DNA of 64,000 nt from Streptomyces prunicolor NBRC 13075 (GTDB taxonomy: Bacteria; Actinomycetota; Actinomycetes; Streptomycetales; Streptomycetaceae). Each line of letters starts with the position of its first letter. Position 1 is the first letter of the stretch. The translations under genes and the position numbers were made by a program. The notes below the pieces were generated by a model. The model worked only from the letters and a program-made list of their open reading frames with translations, did not search any database and was not told the origin of the DNA. Below are positions 42,869-50,483 of the stretch, piece after piece. The stretch is from positions 1 to 64,000 of the forward strand of contig NZ_BARF01000059.1 in assembly GCF_000367365.1 (NCBI RefSeq), given 5' to 3'.

Positions 42869-43096
42869 TTAGTGCAGGAGTGTGGCGGCGGTGGTGCAGG
42901 CTGCCGCGGTAGCGGAGAGGGTGGCTGCCGTACGGGCGCGTCCGCGCGCGCAGGCCAGCAGTGCGAGGGCGATGGCCGCACCGTCGGTGCATACGGCGGC
43001 CTGAGGAGTCGTCAGGCCGGCCAGTACGCACCAGTGCCAGCCCTCGCAGACCAGCGCCACGACGTTCTTGTCGGGCTCGGCCTCCGGCGGCGTCAT
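42869..43096 (-). CDS. Small membrane protein
   Basis: 75 aa from ATG 43096, overlapping the stop of the 42-aa gene (ATGA). 'NVVALVCEGWHWCVLAGLTT' and an Ala-rich second helix 'GAAIALALLACARGRA'. Part of the same coupled run. Confidence 0.5.
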   Translation of the reverse strand: MTPPEAEPDKNVVALVCEGWHWCVLAGLTTPQAAVCTDGAAIALALLACARGRARTAATLSATAAACTTAATLLH

Positions 43097-43221
43097 TGCG
43101 GGGTCCAGCAGACGACGGCAAGGACCATCGCGGCGATGACCGCGACGAGGGCGTACTGCCGCAGCGCGCCGCTGCGCGTGTCCAGGGCGACGAGGCCCGC
43201 GGCCGGAATGACGTAGGACAT
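43093..43221 (-). CDS. 42-aa membrane peptide
   Basis: Begins MSYVIPAAGLVALDTRSG, contains one hydrophobic helix 'YALVAVIAAMVLAVVCW', and ends TPQ. ATG at 43221, stop overlapping the next ATG. Spacing and coupling make it credible despite its size; it resembles the tiny Spd-type peptides in Streptomyces plasmids. Confidence 0.55.
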   Translation of the reverse strand: MSYVIPAAGLVALDTRSGALRQYALVAVIAAMVLAVVCWTPQ

Positions 43222-43270
43222 TCAGGGGCTTCCGGGTTGCGGGGCCGCGGTGCACGCCCCGGTGTGCAGG

Positions 43271-45268
43271 TCAGGTAGGGCATGGCACGGCCAGTTCGGG
43301 GCGCGGCAGCGTGTAGCCCCCGGCAATGAGGTCCGCGGCTTCCTTACGGCGCTCGGAGGCGGTGGAGACGGACACTCCGAGAGCACCGGCGATGACGTCC
43401 AGCTGGATCGCGTCTGGGTCCCCGGCACCGTCGGTGAGGATCATGCGGGCGACCCTGCGGGCGTCCCGCTCGCGCGGGGTGAGGCGGGCGTGGTCTTCCA
43501 TTTCGACCGCGAGAGCCTCGGCTTCGGCAACCCGGCGGCGCATTCCGACCGCGTCGAGCCGGACCGTCTCCGCGGCGGCCGCTTCCTCGGCCGCACGCCG
43601 TTCCGCGAGGGCCGCTTCCTCGCTGATCTTGGCCCTACGGCGGCGCGCTTCGGCGTTGGCCAGCTCCGCTTCGACCGCACGACGGTCCGTTTCGGCAGCA
43701 GCCGCTCGCGTTCCGGCCGCGCGCCTTTCCATTTCGGCCGCAGCCTCCAGACGCCGGCTGTTCTCGACCGATTGGTCGGCGGCCTGACGCTGTTCGGCGG
43801 CGAGCTGCTGCTCCGTTCCGAGGGCACGCTGGCGCGTTCCGAGGGCAGCGGCCCGCGCATCGGCAGCTTCCTTCTCCCGTCGGGCGGCCTCGACCTCGAG
43901 GCGCTCCGTTTCGGCCAGCGCTACGGCGGTCTCCTCGTCGGCCAGGGCCGCCATGTGGCGGTCGGCAGCAGCCGCGGCCTCGAGCTGCTCGGCTTGCTGC
44001 GCCTTGGTCGCGGCGGCGAGCCGGTCCTCGGCGGCCTGGAGCTGGGCTGCGGCGGCGGTCGCCGACTCGAGAGCCTCCGCCTCCTGGACAGCGACGCGTT
44101 CCTCGGCTTCGGCCACAGCGGTGGCCTTGGCGTACGCGGAGCGGGCAGCGACCGAAGCGACCGACTTCCGGGCATCGAGCCCTTCCTCGGCCTCGGCAAC
44201 CTCGGCCTGCTTCGCGAGGAGCAGGATCCTGGCGTCCGCGGTCCGGATCTGGGCGGCGAGCGCCTCCTGCTCCTGGCGCTCCTCCTGCTCCCGCTCGCGC
44301 TGCTGCTCGGCGGCGCGGGCCTGCTCGGGGATGGCGAGGGCCTCGTCGACGGTCAGCCCGTACGGCGCCATGATCATGGGGAGGCGGGCCTCCATCGGGG
44401 CGCTCTTCCAGCCCTTGGGGTACTGCTTCCCCTTGGGGTAGATGCGGTCGAGTGCAGCCCGGTAGATGAGCTGGTCACGGCGCCTGTCTACCGCCTCGTC
44501 GTACGACCGGATCCCCAGGAGGACCATCCGCCGGTGGAGGCTGAAGGAGCCGGCCGGATCGAGGATCCAGCGCTCGAGAGGGATGCCGTCGCGGCGGGTG
44601 CCGGCGGCGACGTCCTCGGCGCGGGTGACCTGGATGATGACCCGCCGGGCAGCCTCGACCGCGGTCACGAACATGACCGGGATGACCGCGTGCATCCCGA
44701 CACCGACAGGGTCCGCGCTCAGCGGGCGGCCACCGGACGCGGCGTTGAAGACGATCGTCGCGACCGTGAAGCCGTGCGCTGCGAGGCGGAGGATGGGCCA
44801 GCGGATCCGGCGGTGGGTGAGGACGAGGTCCAGGGCGTAGAGGACGACGATGCCGACGTCGACACCGACCGGGAAGACCTGCGCGAACTCGCCAAAATGG
44901 TGCGCCTCGCCCAGCTTCACGAGGGACCGGTAGGAGCCGGTGAAGCCGATCCCGGCGAGGACCAGGCCGCCGATGACCGCGAACACGTTGAGGCCCCTGC
45001 GGGCTGCTCCCGAAACAGCGTCCGACGTACCCGGAACGCCGGGGGCCGTCGTCGGAACGGCACCCGGCGCCTCCGGAACGGCCACCTCTTTCCCACGCTC
45101 GACGCGCGGTTGGAAGCGCGCGACGGGGACCTTGGGGCGGCCGTGGCCGGGCGCGGCCGGAACGGATTCCGGCGCGCTCGGAACGCTGCGGTGCGGGGTC
45201 GGAACGGCCGCCTGCGTCCTCGGAACAGAGCCGCCGCGCCAGAGTGTGAGGCGTGTGAGGAGAGTCAT
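43271..45268 (-). CDS. DUF2637 (SpdB-like) membrane protein with coiled coil and wHTH
   Basis: 665 aa, ATG start with GGAAGGG upstream. Residues 1-85 are Pro/Val-rich. Residues 88-215 carry four transmembrane helices of the DUF2637 type ('VFAVIGGLVLAGIGFTGSY', 'FPVGVDVGIVVLYALDLVL', 'HGFTVATIVFNAASGG'). Residues about 320-600 are a long Ala/Glu/Arg coiled coil. The last 60 residues look like a winged helix ('IQLDVIAGALGVSVSTASER'). DUF2637 proteins are linked to conjugative transfer and spread in Streptomyces. The coiled coil plus DNA-binding end suggests a membrane anchor for DNA. It is the first gene of the cluster. Confidence 0.7.
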   Translation of the reverse strand: MTLLTRLTLWRGGSVPRTQAAVPTPHRSVPSAPESVPAAPGHGRPKVPVARFQPRVERGKEVAVPEAPGAVPTTAPGVPGTSDAVSGAARRGLNVFAVIGGLVLAGIGFTGSYRSLVKLGEAHHFGEFAQVFPVGVDVGIVVLYALDLVLTHRRIRWPILRLAAHGFTVATIVFNAASGGRPLSADPVGVGMHAVIPVMFVTAVEAARRVIIQVTRAEDVAAGTRRDGIPLERWILDPAGSFSLHRRMVLLGIRSYDEAVDRRRDQLIYRAALDRIYPKGKQYPKGWKSAPMEARLPMIMAPYGLTVDEALAIPEQARAAEQQREREQEERQEQEALAAQIRTADARILLLAKQAEVAEAEEGLDARKSVASVAARSAYAKATAVAEAEERVAVQEAEALESATAAAAQLQAAEDRLAAATKAQQAEQLEAAAAADRHMAALADEETAVALAETERLEVEAARREKEAADARAAALGTRQRALGTEQQLAAEQRQAADQSVENSRRLEAAAEMERRAAGTRAAAAETDRRAVEAELANAEARRRRAKISEEAALAERRAAEEAAAAETVRLDAVGMRRRVAEAEALAVEMEDHARLTPRERDARRVARMILTDGAGDPDAIQLDVIAGALGVSVSTASERRKEAADLIAGGYTLPRPELAVPCPT

Positions 45269-45311
45269 GGAAGGCCCTTCCGATGAACGAGGACGCAGGG
45301 AATGGGAACGG

Positions 45312-45932
45312 TCAGCAGCCGGCTTGTTCGTCAGCGCGCTGCGACGGCATCAGCCGCCGGGCCTGTGCCGTCGCGGTCTCCGCGTCGGGCCAGCAGTACA
45401 GCTCCGAGTCGGAGAGGAGGGCTGAGAAGCGCCAACCGTCCGGAGTCCAGGCCCGGCGTCCACGCACCGCGTAGGAGTTCGCCTCGACCACGGCGAACTG
45501 GCGACCGCCGGATGGCCGGCGCACGTACAGGCCGTAGCCCGGCTCCCACAGCCGCAGTTCCGTCAAGGAGTCGACGAGCGCCTGCAGTTCGGCGATCCGG
45601 GCTCCAAGCTCGTCGGGAGTGGACTCGCCTGCGTTCGGCTGGCTGCCGCCGCTGGTGTCCTTCTCGTCGCCCGGGCCGAGGTCGATCTCGTCGAGTGCCG
45701 GCAGACCGATATCGATGAACTCGACGTCGGGGTGGATGTAGTCGGCGCTCCACGTCGACCAGCCCTTGGCCCCTCCGACGGTGCGGATCTTCGCCGCCCA
45801 TGCACGCAGGACGTCGTCCGTGGCGGCCTTGATCAGTTCCTCGGCCGGAGCATCGTTGATCTCCTGCGCAACGATGGCAGCCAGCCGCTCACGGGGAGTC
45901 CATCGGTCTGGATCCCATTGGCCGGCGGTCAC
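45312..45932 (-). CDS. Hypothetical protein
   Basis: 206 aa, GTG start (GTGA overlap). N-terminal helices ('ERLAAIVAQEINDAPAEELI', 'RAWAAKIRTVGGAKGW'), then 'YIHPDVEFIDIGLPALDEID' strands, and a C-terminal domain 'GYGLYVRRPSGGRQFAVVEA', 'SELYCWPDAETATAQARRL'. Not recognised. Last gene of the operon that begins at 47948. Confidence 0.55.
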   Translation of the reverse strand: MTAGQWDPDRWTPRERLAAIVAQEINDAPAEELIKAATDDVLRAWAAKIRTVGGAKGWSTWSADYIHPDVEFIDIGLPALDEIDLGPGDEKDTSGGSQPNAGESTPDELGARIAELQALVDSLTELRLWEPGYGLYVRRPSGGRQFAVVEANSYAVRGRRAWTPDGWRFSALLSDSELYCWPDAETATAQARRLMPSQRADEQAGC

Positions 45933-46582
45933 TGGCTCTCACCGCCCTCGGCGAGGCGGGCGCCGATCCAGCGGGCGGCGGCGGTGACGGTGCGCAGCGG
46001 GTTGCCGCCGCGGCCGCGGCCGTCGTTGGCGTGCAACCAGTGGAGGCGCTGTCCGGCGCCGTACTGGCCGTCGGGGTGGGGCACGGCGAGCGCCGTCCAC
46101 ACGACGCCGCCCTGCGCTCCACGGCTCTGCGTGATCTCCCCGACCACCACGTCCGCGGTGACCCTCTTGACCTTGAGTGCGGTGACGACGAAGTCGTACG
46201 GCTCCGGATCATGAGCACGGCCGACGCCGAACCACGGCTGCGCGGGCCACAGAAGCAGCCCGGCCTTCTGACGCGGGGGCAGACCGTACGCCACCCACCT
46301 GGTGTCCGTGAGCGTGGTGCCGGTGTCGTCGGTCTTCTCACCGTAGATCACCTGGGCCGCGCCGCAGGAGTGGCACACGATGCGCACAACCGTCTGGGCG
46401 AAGCTGCTGCGGTGCGAGCAGAACTCATCCGAGCAGCCGTGCTTGACGACAGCGCCCATGTGGCCACCCGAGCGGGCCACGTCCTCGTCGGTGCGGACCC
46501 CGATGTCCCACGCAGGCCGCTTACAGCCACGCTGGTGCTGGGGCGTCTCCCAGCCCAGGTAGGTATCGAGTGCGCTCTTCAC
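45929..46582 (-). CDS. Hypothetical protein with zinc-type cysteines
   Basis: 217 aa, GTG start (GTGA overlap). 'VVRIVCHSCGAAQVIYGEKT' and 'HGCSDEFCSH' are likely metal ligands. The C-terminal half is strand-rich ('RVTADVVVGEITQSRG', 'VVWTALAVPHPDGQ'). Present in an operon of hypothetical genes. Not recognised. Confidence 0.55.
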   Translation of the reverse strand: MKSALDTYLGWETPQHQRGCKRPAWDIGVRTDEDVARSGGHMGAVVKHGCSDEFCSHRSSFAQTVVRIVCHSCGAAQVIYGEKTDDTGTTLTDTRWVAYGLPPRQKAGLLLWPAQPWFGVGRAHDPEPYDFVVTALKVKRVTADVVVGEITQSRGAQGGVVWTALAVPHPDGQYGAGQRLHWLHANDGRGRGGNPLRTVTAAARWIGARLAEGGESQ

Positions 46583-47367
46583 AGGCCACCGTCCTGGACC
46601 TCGTCGACGTCGCCACGCTCGTCCGCAACATCGGCGTCCCGCGCCTCGCCCATCTGCAGGACGTACTCGTCGGACGCACCGTGCCCATACCGGGCGTCGA
46701 GGTCGTCGGCCTCCAGGCAGATCGGGTGTCGGGCCTCAGTGGGTTCATCCCACGGGGCAGTCAGCTCGATGCCGAAGATGGTCCGCAACTCGTCCTGCGA
46801 CACCAGGTCCTGCGAGATGAGAGCCGGGGTACGGCCACGCTCCCATCGCTGCCCGGACCGGAGCCGGACAACGAGCGCCGCGCGCTGCCCCTCCGACTCG
46901 GCGACCCGAGCTCGCGCCTCGCGCGCCTTCTCACACATCGCCATGCCCCGCTGGACCGCCTGCTTGTGCAGGCCGTCCAGCTCGGTAACCCGGTTGATGA
47001 GCCACTCCACAGCAGGAGTCAGCGTTTCCCCCAACTCCATGGGGACCTTGCTCGCCTCCCCGTTCGGCGAGAGCGCGCCGCGCATGTTCAGCGCATCGTT
47101 CTGAAGGGCTACGAGACGGGCATGGCGCCGATCGCGCTGCGCCTCCAGGCGGCGGATCTCCGCCACCAGCGCGGGCACGTCGTCCCCCGCCAGCCGGTTC
47201 CACTCGTCAGCAGTGGCGTCGCCGCCGAACTCGTACAGATGGGCCCCACGCTCCTCAGCCTCCGCGAGACGCCCTGCCGACAGCGCCTGCGGCTCCTGGC
47301 CCACGGGCATCGGCAGCGCACCCAACGCGAGCACTGCGGCCTCAGTGGTCTTGAGTGGTTCGGTCAC
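46579..47367 (-). CDS. Hypothetical helical protein
   Basis: 262 aa, GTG start (GTGA overlap). Mostly helical, with a coiled-coil-like stretch 'ALVAEIRRLEAQRDRRHARL' and another 'MCEKAREARARVAESEGQRA'. An acidic C-terminus holds several Asp/Glu clusters. Such modular coiled-coil proteins are frequent in Streptomyces phages; no function known. Confidence 0.5.
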   Translation of the reverse strand: MTEPLKTTEAAVLALGALPMPVGQEPQALSAGRLAEAEERGAHLYEFGGDATADEWNRLAGDDVPALVAEIRRLEAQRDRRHARLVALQNDALNMRGALSPNGEASKVPMELGETLTPAVEWLINRVTELDGLHKQAVQRGMAMCEKAREARARVAESEGQRAALVVRLRSGQRWERGRTPALISQDLVSQDELRTIFGIELTAPWDEPTEARHPICLEADDLDARYGHGASDEYVLQMGEARDADVADERGDVDEVQDGGL

Positions 47368-47948
47368 AGTCCACCGTCCAGTTCGGCACGGTGGTCGGCT
47401 GCGGCGAGTTCGTCACCGGCGCGGGCGAGCGCGTTGGAGACGCACATCGGGGTGCAGTACCAGCTCGGTTGGTCCCCGGTGCCGGCGACTTCCAGGCGCG
47501 CCCACGCGAAGAGGGCCGGGTCGCTGGCGTCGCAGTCATCGGTGGTGCCGCACCCCGGGGTGGAGCACTTCGCGTACGGGTCGCGGAGCTCCATGTCCAG
47601 GAGGGAGGCGAGCTTGATCCGCTGTTCGCCCTTGACGACCAGGTCGACGGTGACGCCCTGGAAGGCGTGGCTGCAGTCGATGACGGCTTTCTGGGTGAGG
47701 TCGCTGCCGTCCGGGTACGACACGCTCCCGGCCCAGTCCAGGGTGATCGTGAGCGGGTCGGAGTCCAGCGCCCATTCGCGCAGGAGATCAACGGCGTTGC
47801 CGCGGCCCGGGTCGCACTCGTAGTCCTGGGGCAGCGCGGTGATCTTGTCGGCGGCGTGGGTGAGGATGCCGAACCTGACCGCGGCTGCGATCGTCCGCCG
47901 CATCTCCTGCTGAGGTTCGGTGAGTTCGGTGTCGGGTGTGTGGTTCAC
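47364..47948 (-). CDS. Hypothetical protein
   Basis: 194 aa, GTG start with AGGGAG upstream. Helical N-terminus ('QQEMRRTIAAAVRFGILTHA'), then 'LTITLDWAGSVSYPDGSD', 'FQGVTVDLVVKGEQRIKL', and a Cys-rich C-terminus ('KCSTPGCGTTDDCD', 'WYCTPMCVSNAL'), which may bind zinc. Not recognised. First gene of the operon 47948-45312. Confidence 0.55.
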   Translation of the reverse strand: MNHTPDTELTEPQQEMRRTIAAAVRFGILTHAADKITALPQDYECDPGRGNAVDLLREWALDSDPLTITLDWAGSVSYPDGSDLTQKAVIDCSHAFQGVTVDLVVKGEQRIKLASLLDMELRDPYAKCSTPGCGTTDDCDASDPALFAWARLEVAGTGDQPSWYCTPMCVSNALARAGDELAAADHRAELDGGL

Positions 47949-47972
47949 AGGCGTGGTGCTCCCTGGTGAGGG

Positions 47973-48329
47973 TCAGATGTGGTCGCCGACGCGGGTACGG
48001 CTCCACCGGGTGTGGGTCACGCACAGGGGCCGGCCACTGGACAGCCGCAGCTCCCAGCAGGCGGCGGCGTGGTGCGAGACGTGGCGGGTGCCGGCGCGGA
48101 CGTCGCGGCACGTCGTGGTGGTGCGGGTCTTCTTGCCGCTGCGCCGGGTCTTCGTCTTGCACACGTGCCGGTAGCGGGTCTGCGTCGTCCAGGTCGTGCG
48201 CGCCGCCTGGTAGGTCTTGGCAACGACTTGGCCGTGCACGGGGCGGCTCACCGTGGTGGTGCCGCAGGCGGTGAGCGCGAGGGCGACGGCGGTGAGGACT
48301 GCGCCGAGCGCGGCGAGGGTGCGGCTCAT
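47973..48329 (-). CDS. Lipoprotein
   Basis: 118 aa from ATG 48329, which overlaps the TerD gene stop (ATGA). Signal peptide 'MSRTLAALGAVLTAVALAL' runs into a lipobox 'LTAC'. The mature part is basic, with three cysteines ('HVCKTKTRR', 'TTTCRDVRAG', 'AACWELRLSS') and ends 'TRWSRTRVGDHI'. It is the last gene of the polysaccharide-like operon and would be exported to the outer face of the membrane. Confidence 0.65.
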   Translation of the reverse strand: MSRTLAALGAVLTAVALALTACGTTTVSRPVHGQVVAKTYQAARTTWTTQTRYRHVCKTKTRRSGKKTRTTTTCRDVRAGTRHVSHHAAACWELRLSSGRPLCVTHTRWSRTRVGDHI

Positions 48330-48904
48330 GCCGAGTACTGCTTCGCGAGCTGGAGGAGCTGGTCGCGGCTGCCGGCGTTGTCGAGTTCGTTGACGGCGGT
48401 GATCGCCCAGTCGCTGCCGGTGCGCTGCGCGCGGGCCATGACGCACGCGTTGTTGTGGGAGTCGATGTCCGGCATGTATTCGCCGAGCTTCCGGCCGCCC
48501 GGGGCGCCGTCGTAGACGTTGAGGGTGATGCCCTCGATGTTGGCGAAGCTGACGCCGGGCTTGAAGGCGGAGACGATGAAGACGAGGGTGTTGATGCTGG
48601 CGGGGAGGTCGGTCAGGCGGGCGATGATGGTCTCGTCGTCTCCGGTGGCCTTCCCGGTGCGGTTGTCGCCGAGGGTGACCAGGGAGCCGTTGTCGAAGGC
48701 GTCCTCGTTGTCGAACCAGCACAGCCGCTTCGGGCGCCCGTCCTCCAGGGCGACGGCGACCAGGTCGAGGTCGGTACCGACCGCACGGCGCAGGCGCCCC
48801 ATGAGGCCCTTCTGTCCTCCGCCGGACGTCTTCCACGCGACTCCGACCCTCAGGACGGTGACGCCGGTGAGGCCTTCGGTCTGGTTCTTCAGCAGGCTGA
48901 GCAC
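48326..48904 (-). CDS. TerD family protein
   Basis: 192 aa from GTG 48904, chosen because GGAG lies 7 nt upstream and the length then equals the family norm of about 190. Conserved TerD features: 'VTVLRVGVAWKTSGGG', 'DLDLVAVALEDGRPKRLCWF', 'DNEDAFDNGSLVTLGDNRTG', the Ca-binding type 'GDDETIIARLTDLPASINTL', 'IVSAFKPGVSFANIEGI'. Known members bind calcium and occur in tellurite and stress-response clusters and around Streptomyces membrane stress genes. Its pairing with glycan genes here suggests an envelope-stress role. Confidence 0.82.
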   Translation of the reverse strand: MLSLLKNQTEGLTGVTVLRVGVAWKTSGGGQKGLMGRLRRAVGTDLDLVAVALEDGRPKRLCWFDNEDAFDNGSLVTLGDNRTGKATGDDETIIARLTDLPASINTLVFIVSAFKPGVSFANIEGITLNVYDGAPGGRKLGEYMPDIDSHNNACVMARAQRTGSDWAITAVNELDNAGSRDQLLQLAKQYSA

Positions 48905-48969
48905 GTTGTTCTCCGAACGGTTGGTGAGTACGGCGCTGGGTGCGCCTGGTGGAGGGGGCGGGGTGGGGG

Positions 48970-50343
48970 TCAGCGGCGTAGGACGGCGAGTTGGAGCGTG
49001 TCCTCGGTCCGGGGGTCGAGCAGCTGCGCGGTGGGCAGCGCAGCCGTGGCGTCGGACTCGGGCACTGGTACGGGCTCCAGGCGCGCCGTGTCGGCGGTGT
49101 GCTCGCCACGGGCGGTGCCGGTCCCGGTGGCGCGGCGGGTGCCGGTGCCGCGGAGGCGGATGCGGATCATGGACAGCGGGATCACGACGAAGGCCGTGGC
49201 GCCTCCAGCCCACAGGAGCGGGTTGCCGAGGAGGCCGCCCGCGAGGCTGACGAGGGTTCCCGCGGCCGCGCCGACGAGCGCCAGGCCCCGGCGGCGTTCC
49301 CGCGTCATGGGGCTGATGACGGTCTTGCGCCCGCTGCGGCCGGTCCACGCCGTGTAGTGGCGTCCCAGCAGCCACTCGCGGAGCATCGACCGCGTGTACA
49401 GGTACTTGTTGTAGAAGTTCAGCAGCGTGTACGGCACGAAGCCGAGCGCGGCTTTCTTCCAGCCGACGACGCGGGAGACCAGGTACATGGTCAGCGCGGT
49501 GTGGCCGGCGAACCAGTAGCCCATGTACCGGAACATCGACAGGTGCTGCCAGGTCGCCAGGTTGTAGACCACGACGACGGCCCACCACCACAACGTGACC
49601 AGGTCGAACATCGCGGTACCGACAGTGAGGAGGGAGCGCCAGTTGAACATCAGGCGCCGGTAGCGGGCGACGTTCTGGAAGTAGCCGGCCGCCCACCGGG
49701 GCATCTGCGCCGTGTACTCGGCCCAGGTCTCCGGGTCGATCGTGAGCGTCAGGGCATCCGCGGTGTACCAGGCCTTGTAGCCGCCTTCGTGGAGCTTCCA
49801 GGTGATGTCCATGTCGGCGCTGATGAGCCCGTTGGGAAACCCGCCGACCGCACGGACGACGTCCGTGCGGAAGGCGTACGAGGCGCCGGTGAGGACCTGG
49901 AGGCGGCCGACCTGGCGCTGGCACAGCCGCCACCACTGGCTGCCGAGGCTGTACGCGAACCGCCGCGCTTCGATGAAGAAGCCGGTGTCCTGCATGGGAA
50001 GGATCGACGAGCAGGTGGCGTCGTAGCCGCGCTCGATGTCGGCGACCATCAGCGGGATGCAGTCGGGCTCCGGCTTCGAATCGCCGTCGAACCCCACGAT
50101 CACATCCGCCGTGATGTACGGCAGCGCATGGTTCTGGTTCGCCGCCTTGTCCGCGAACCTCGTCTCCAAAACCAGCGACGCACCCGCCTCACGGGCAACC
50201 TGCGCGGTGCGGTCCGTGCAGGAGTCCGCGACCACGATCAGCTGGGCGACTGGGTAGGGCTGGTCCAGGCATGCCCGGACCAGCTCCCCGATCGTCGCCT
50301 CTTCCTGGTGGGCGGGAATGAGGACGGCGATCGTCAGACTCAG
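48970..50343 (-). CDS. Processive family 2 glycosyltransferase
   Basis: 457 aa. The start is probably CTG 50343 in a CTGA overlap with the small membrane gene; GGAAGGAGAGG lies 9-10 nt upstream and no ATG or GTG fits. GT-A fold: 'IAVLIPAHQEEATIGELV', 'VVADSCTDRTAQVA', DxD-type 'FDGDSKPEPD', 'GLISADMDITWKLHEGG', and a QxxRW signature ('QMPRW'), typical of membrane synthases such as hyaluronan, chitin or cellulose synthases. Several transmembrane helices follow ('LVTLWWWAVVVVYNLATW'). It should extrude a polysaccharide built from UDP-sugars, probably fed by the adjacent dehydrogenase. Confidence 0.85.
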   Translation of the reverse strand: MSLTIAVLIPAHQEEATIGELVRACLDQPYPVAQLIVVADSCTDRTAQVAREAGASLVLETRFADKAANQNHALPYITADVIVGFDGDSKPEPDCIPLMVADIERGYDATCSSILPMQDTGFFIEARRFAYSLGSQWWRLCQRQVGRLQVLTGASYAFRTDVVRAVGGFPNGLISADMDITWKLHEGGYKAWYTADALTLTIDPETWAEYTAQMPRWAAGYFQNVARYRRLMFNWRSLLTVGTAMFDLVTLWWWAVVVVYNLATWQHLSMFRYMGYWFAGHTALTMYLVSRVVGWKKAALGFVPYTLLNFYNKYLYTRSMLREWLLGRHYTAWTGRSGRKTVISPMTRERRRGLALVGAAAGTLVSLAGGLLGNPLLWAGGATAFVVIPLSMIRIRLRGTGTRRATGTGTARGEHTADTARLEPVPVPESDATAALPTAQLLDPRTEDTLQLAVLRR

Positions 50344-50456
50344 CCCCGGCCTCTCCTTCCGAGGAAGCGCAGGGCGCTCCCGGTGGCCCCCATCGCCAGG
50401 GACACCCCGGTCAGGAGCATCGCTCCGAACCCGGTGTGAGCCAGTCCGTTGTACAT
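50340..50456 (-). CDS. 38-aa membrane peptide
   Basis: ATG 50456 with AGGAGG upstream. It begins MYNGLAHTGFGAMLLTG and has one hydrophobic segment followed by a basic end 'FLGRRGRG'. It ends in TGA at 50340-50342, overlapping the presumed CTG start of the glycosyltransferase. Coupling suggests a small partner of the synthase. Confidence 0.6.
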   Translation of the reverse strand: MYNGLAHTGFGAMLLTGVSLAMGATGSALRFLGRRGRG

Positions 50457-50483
50457 GTGAGTTCCTCCTATGAGTCACGGCCG

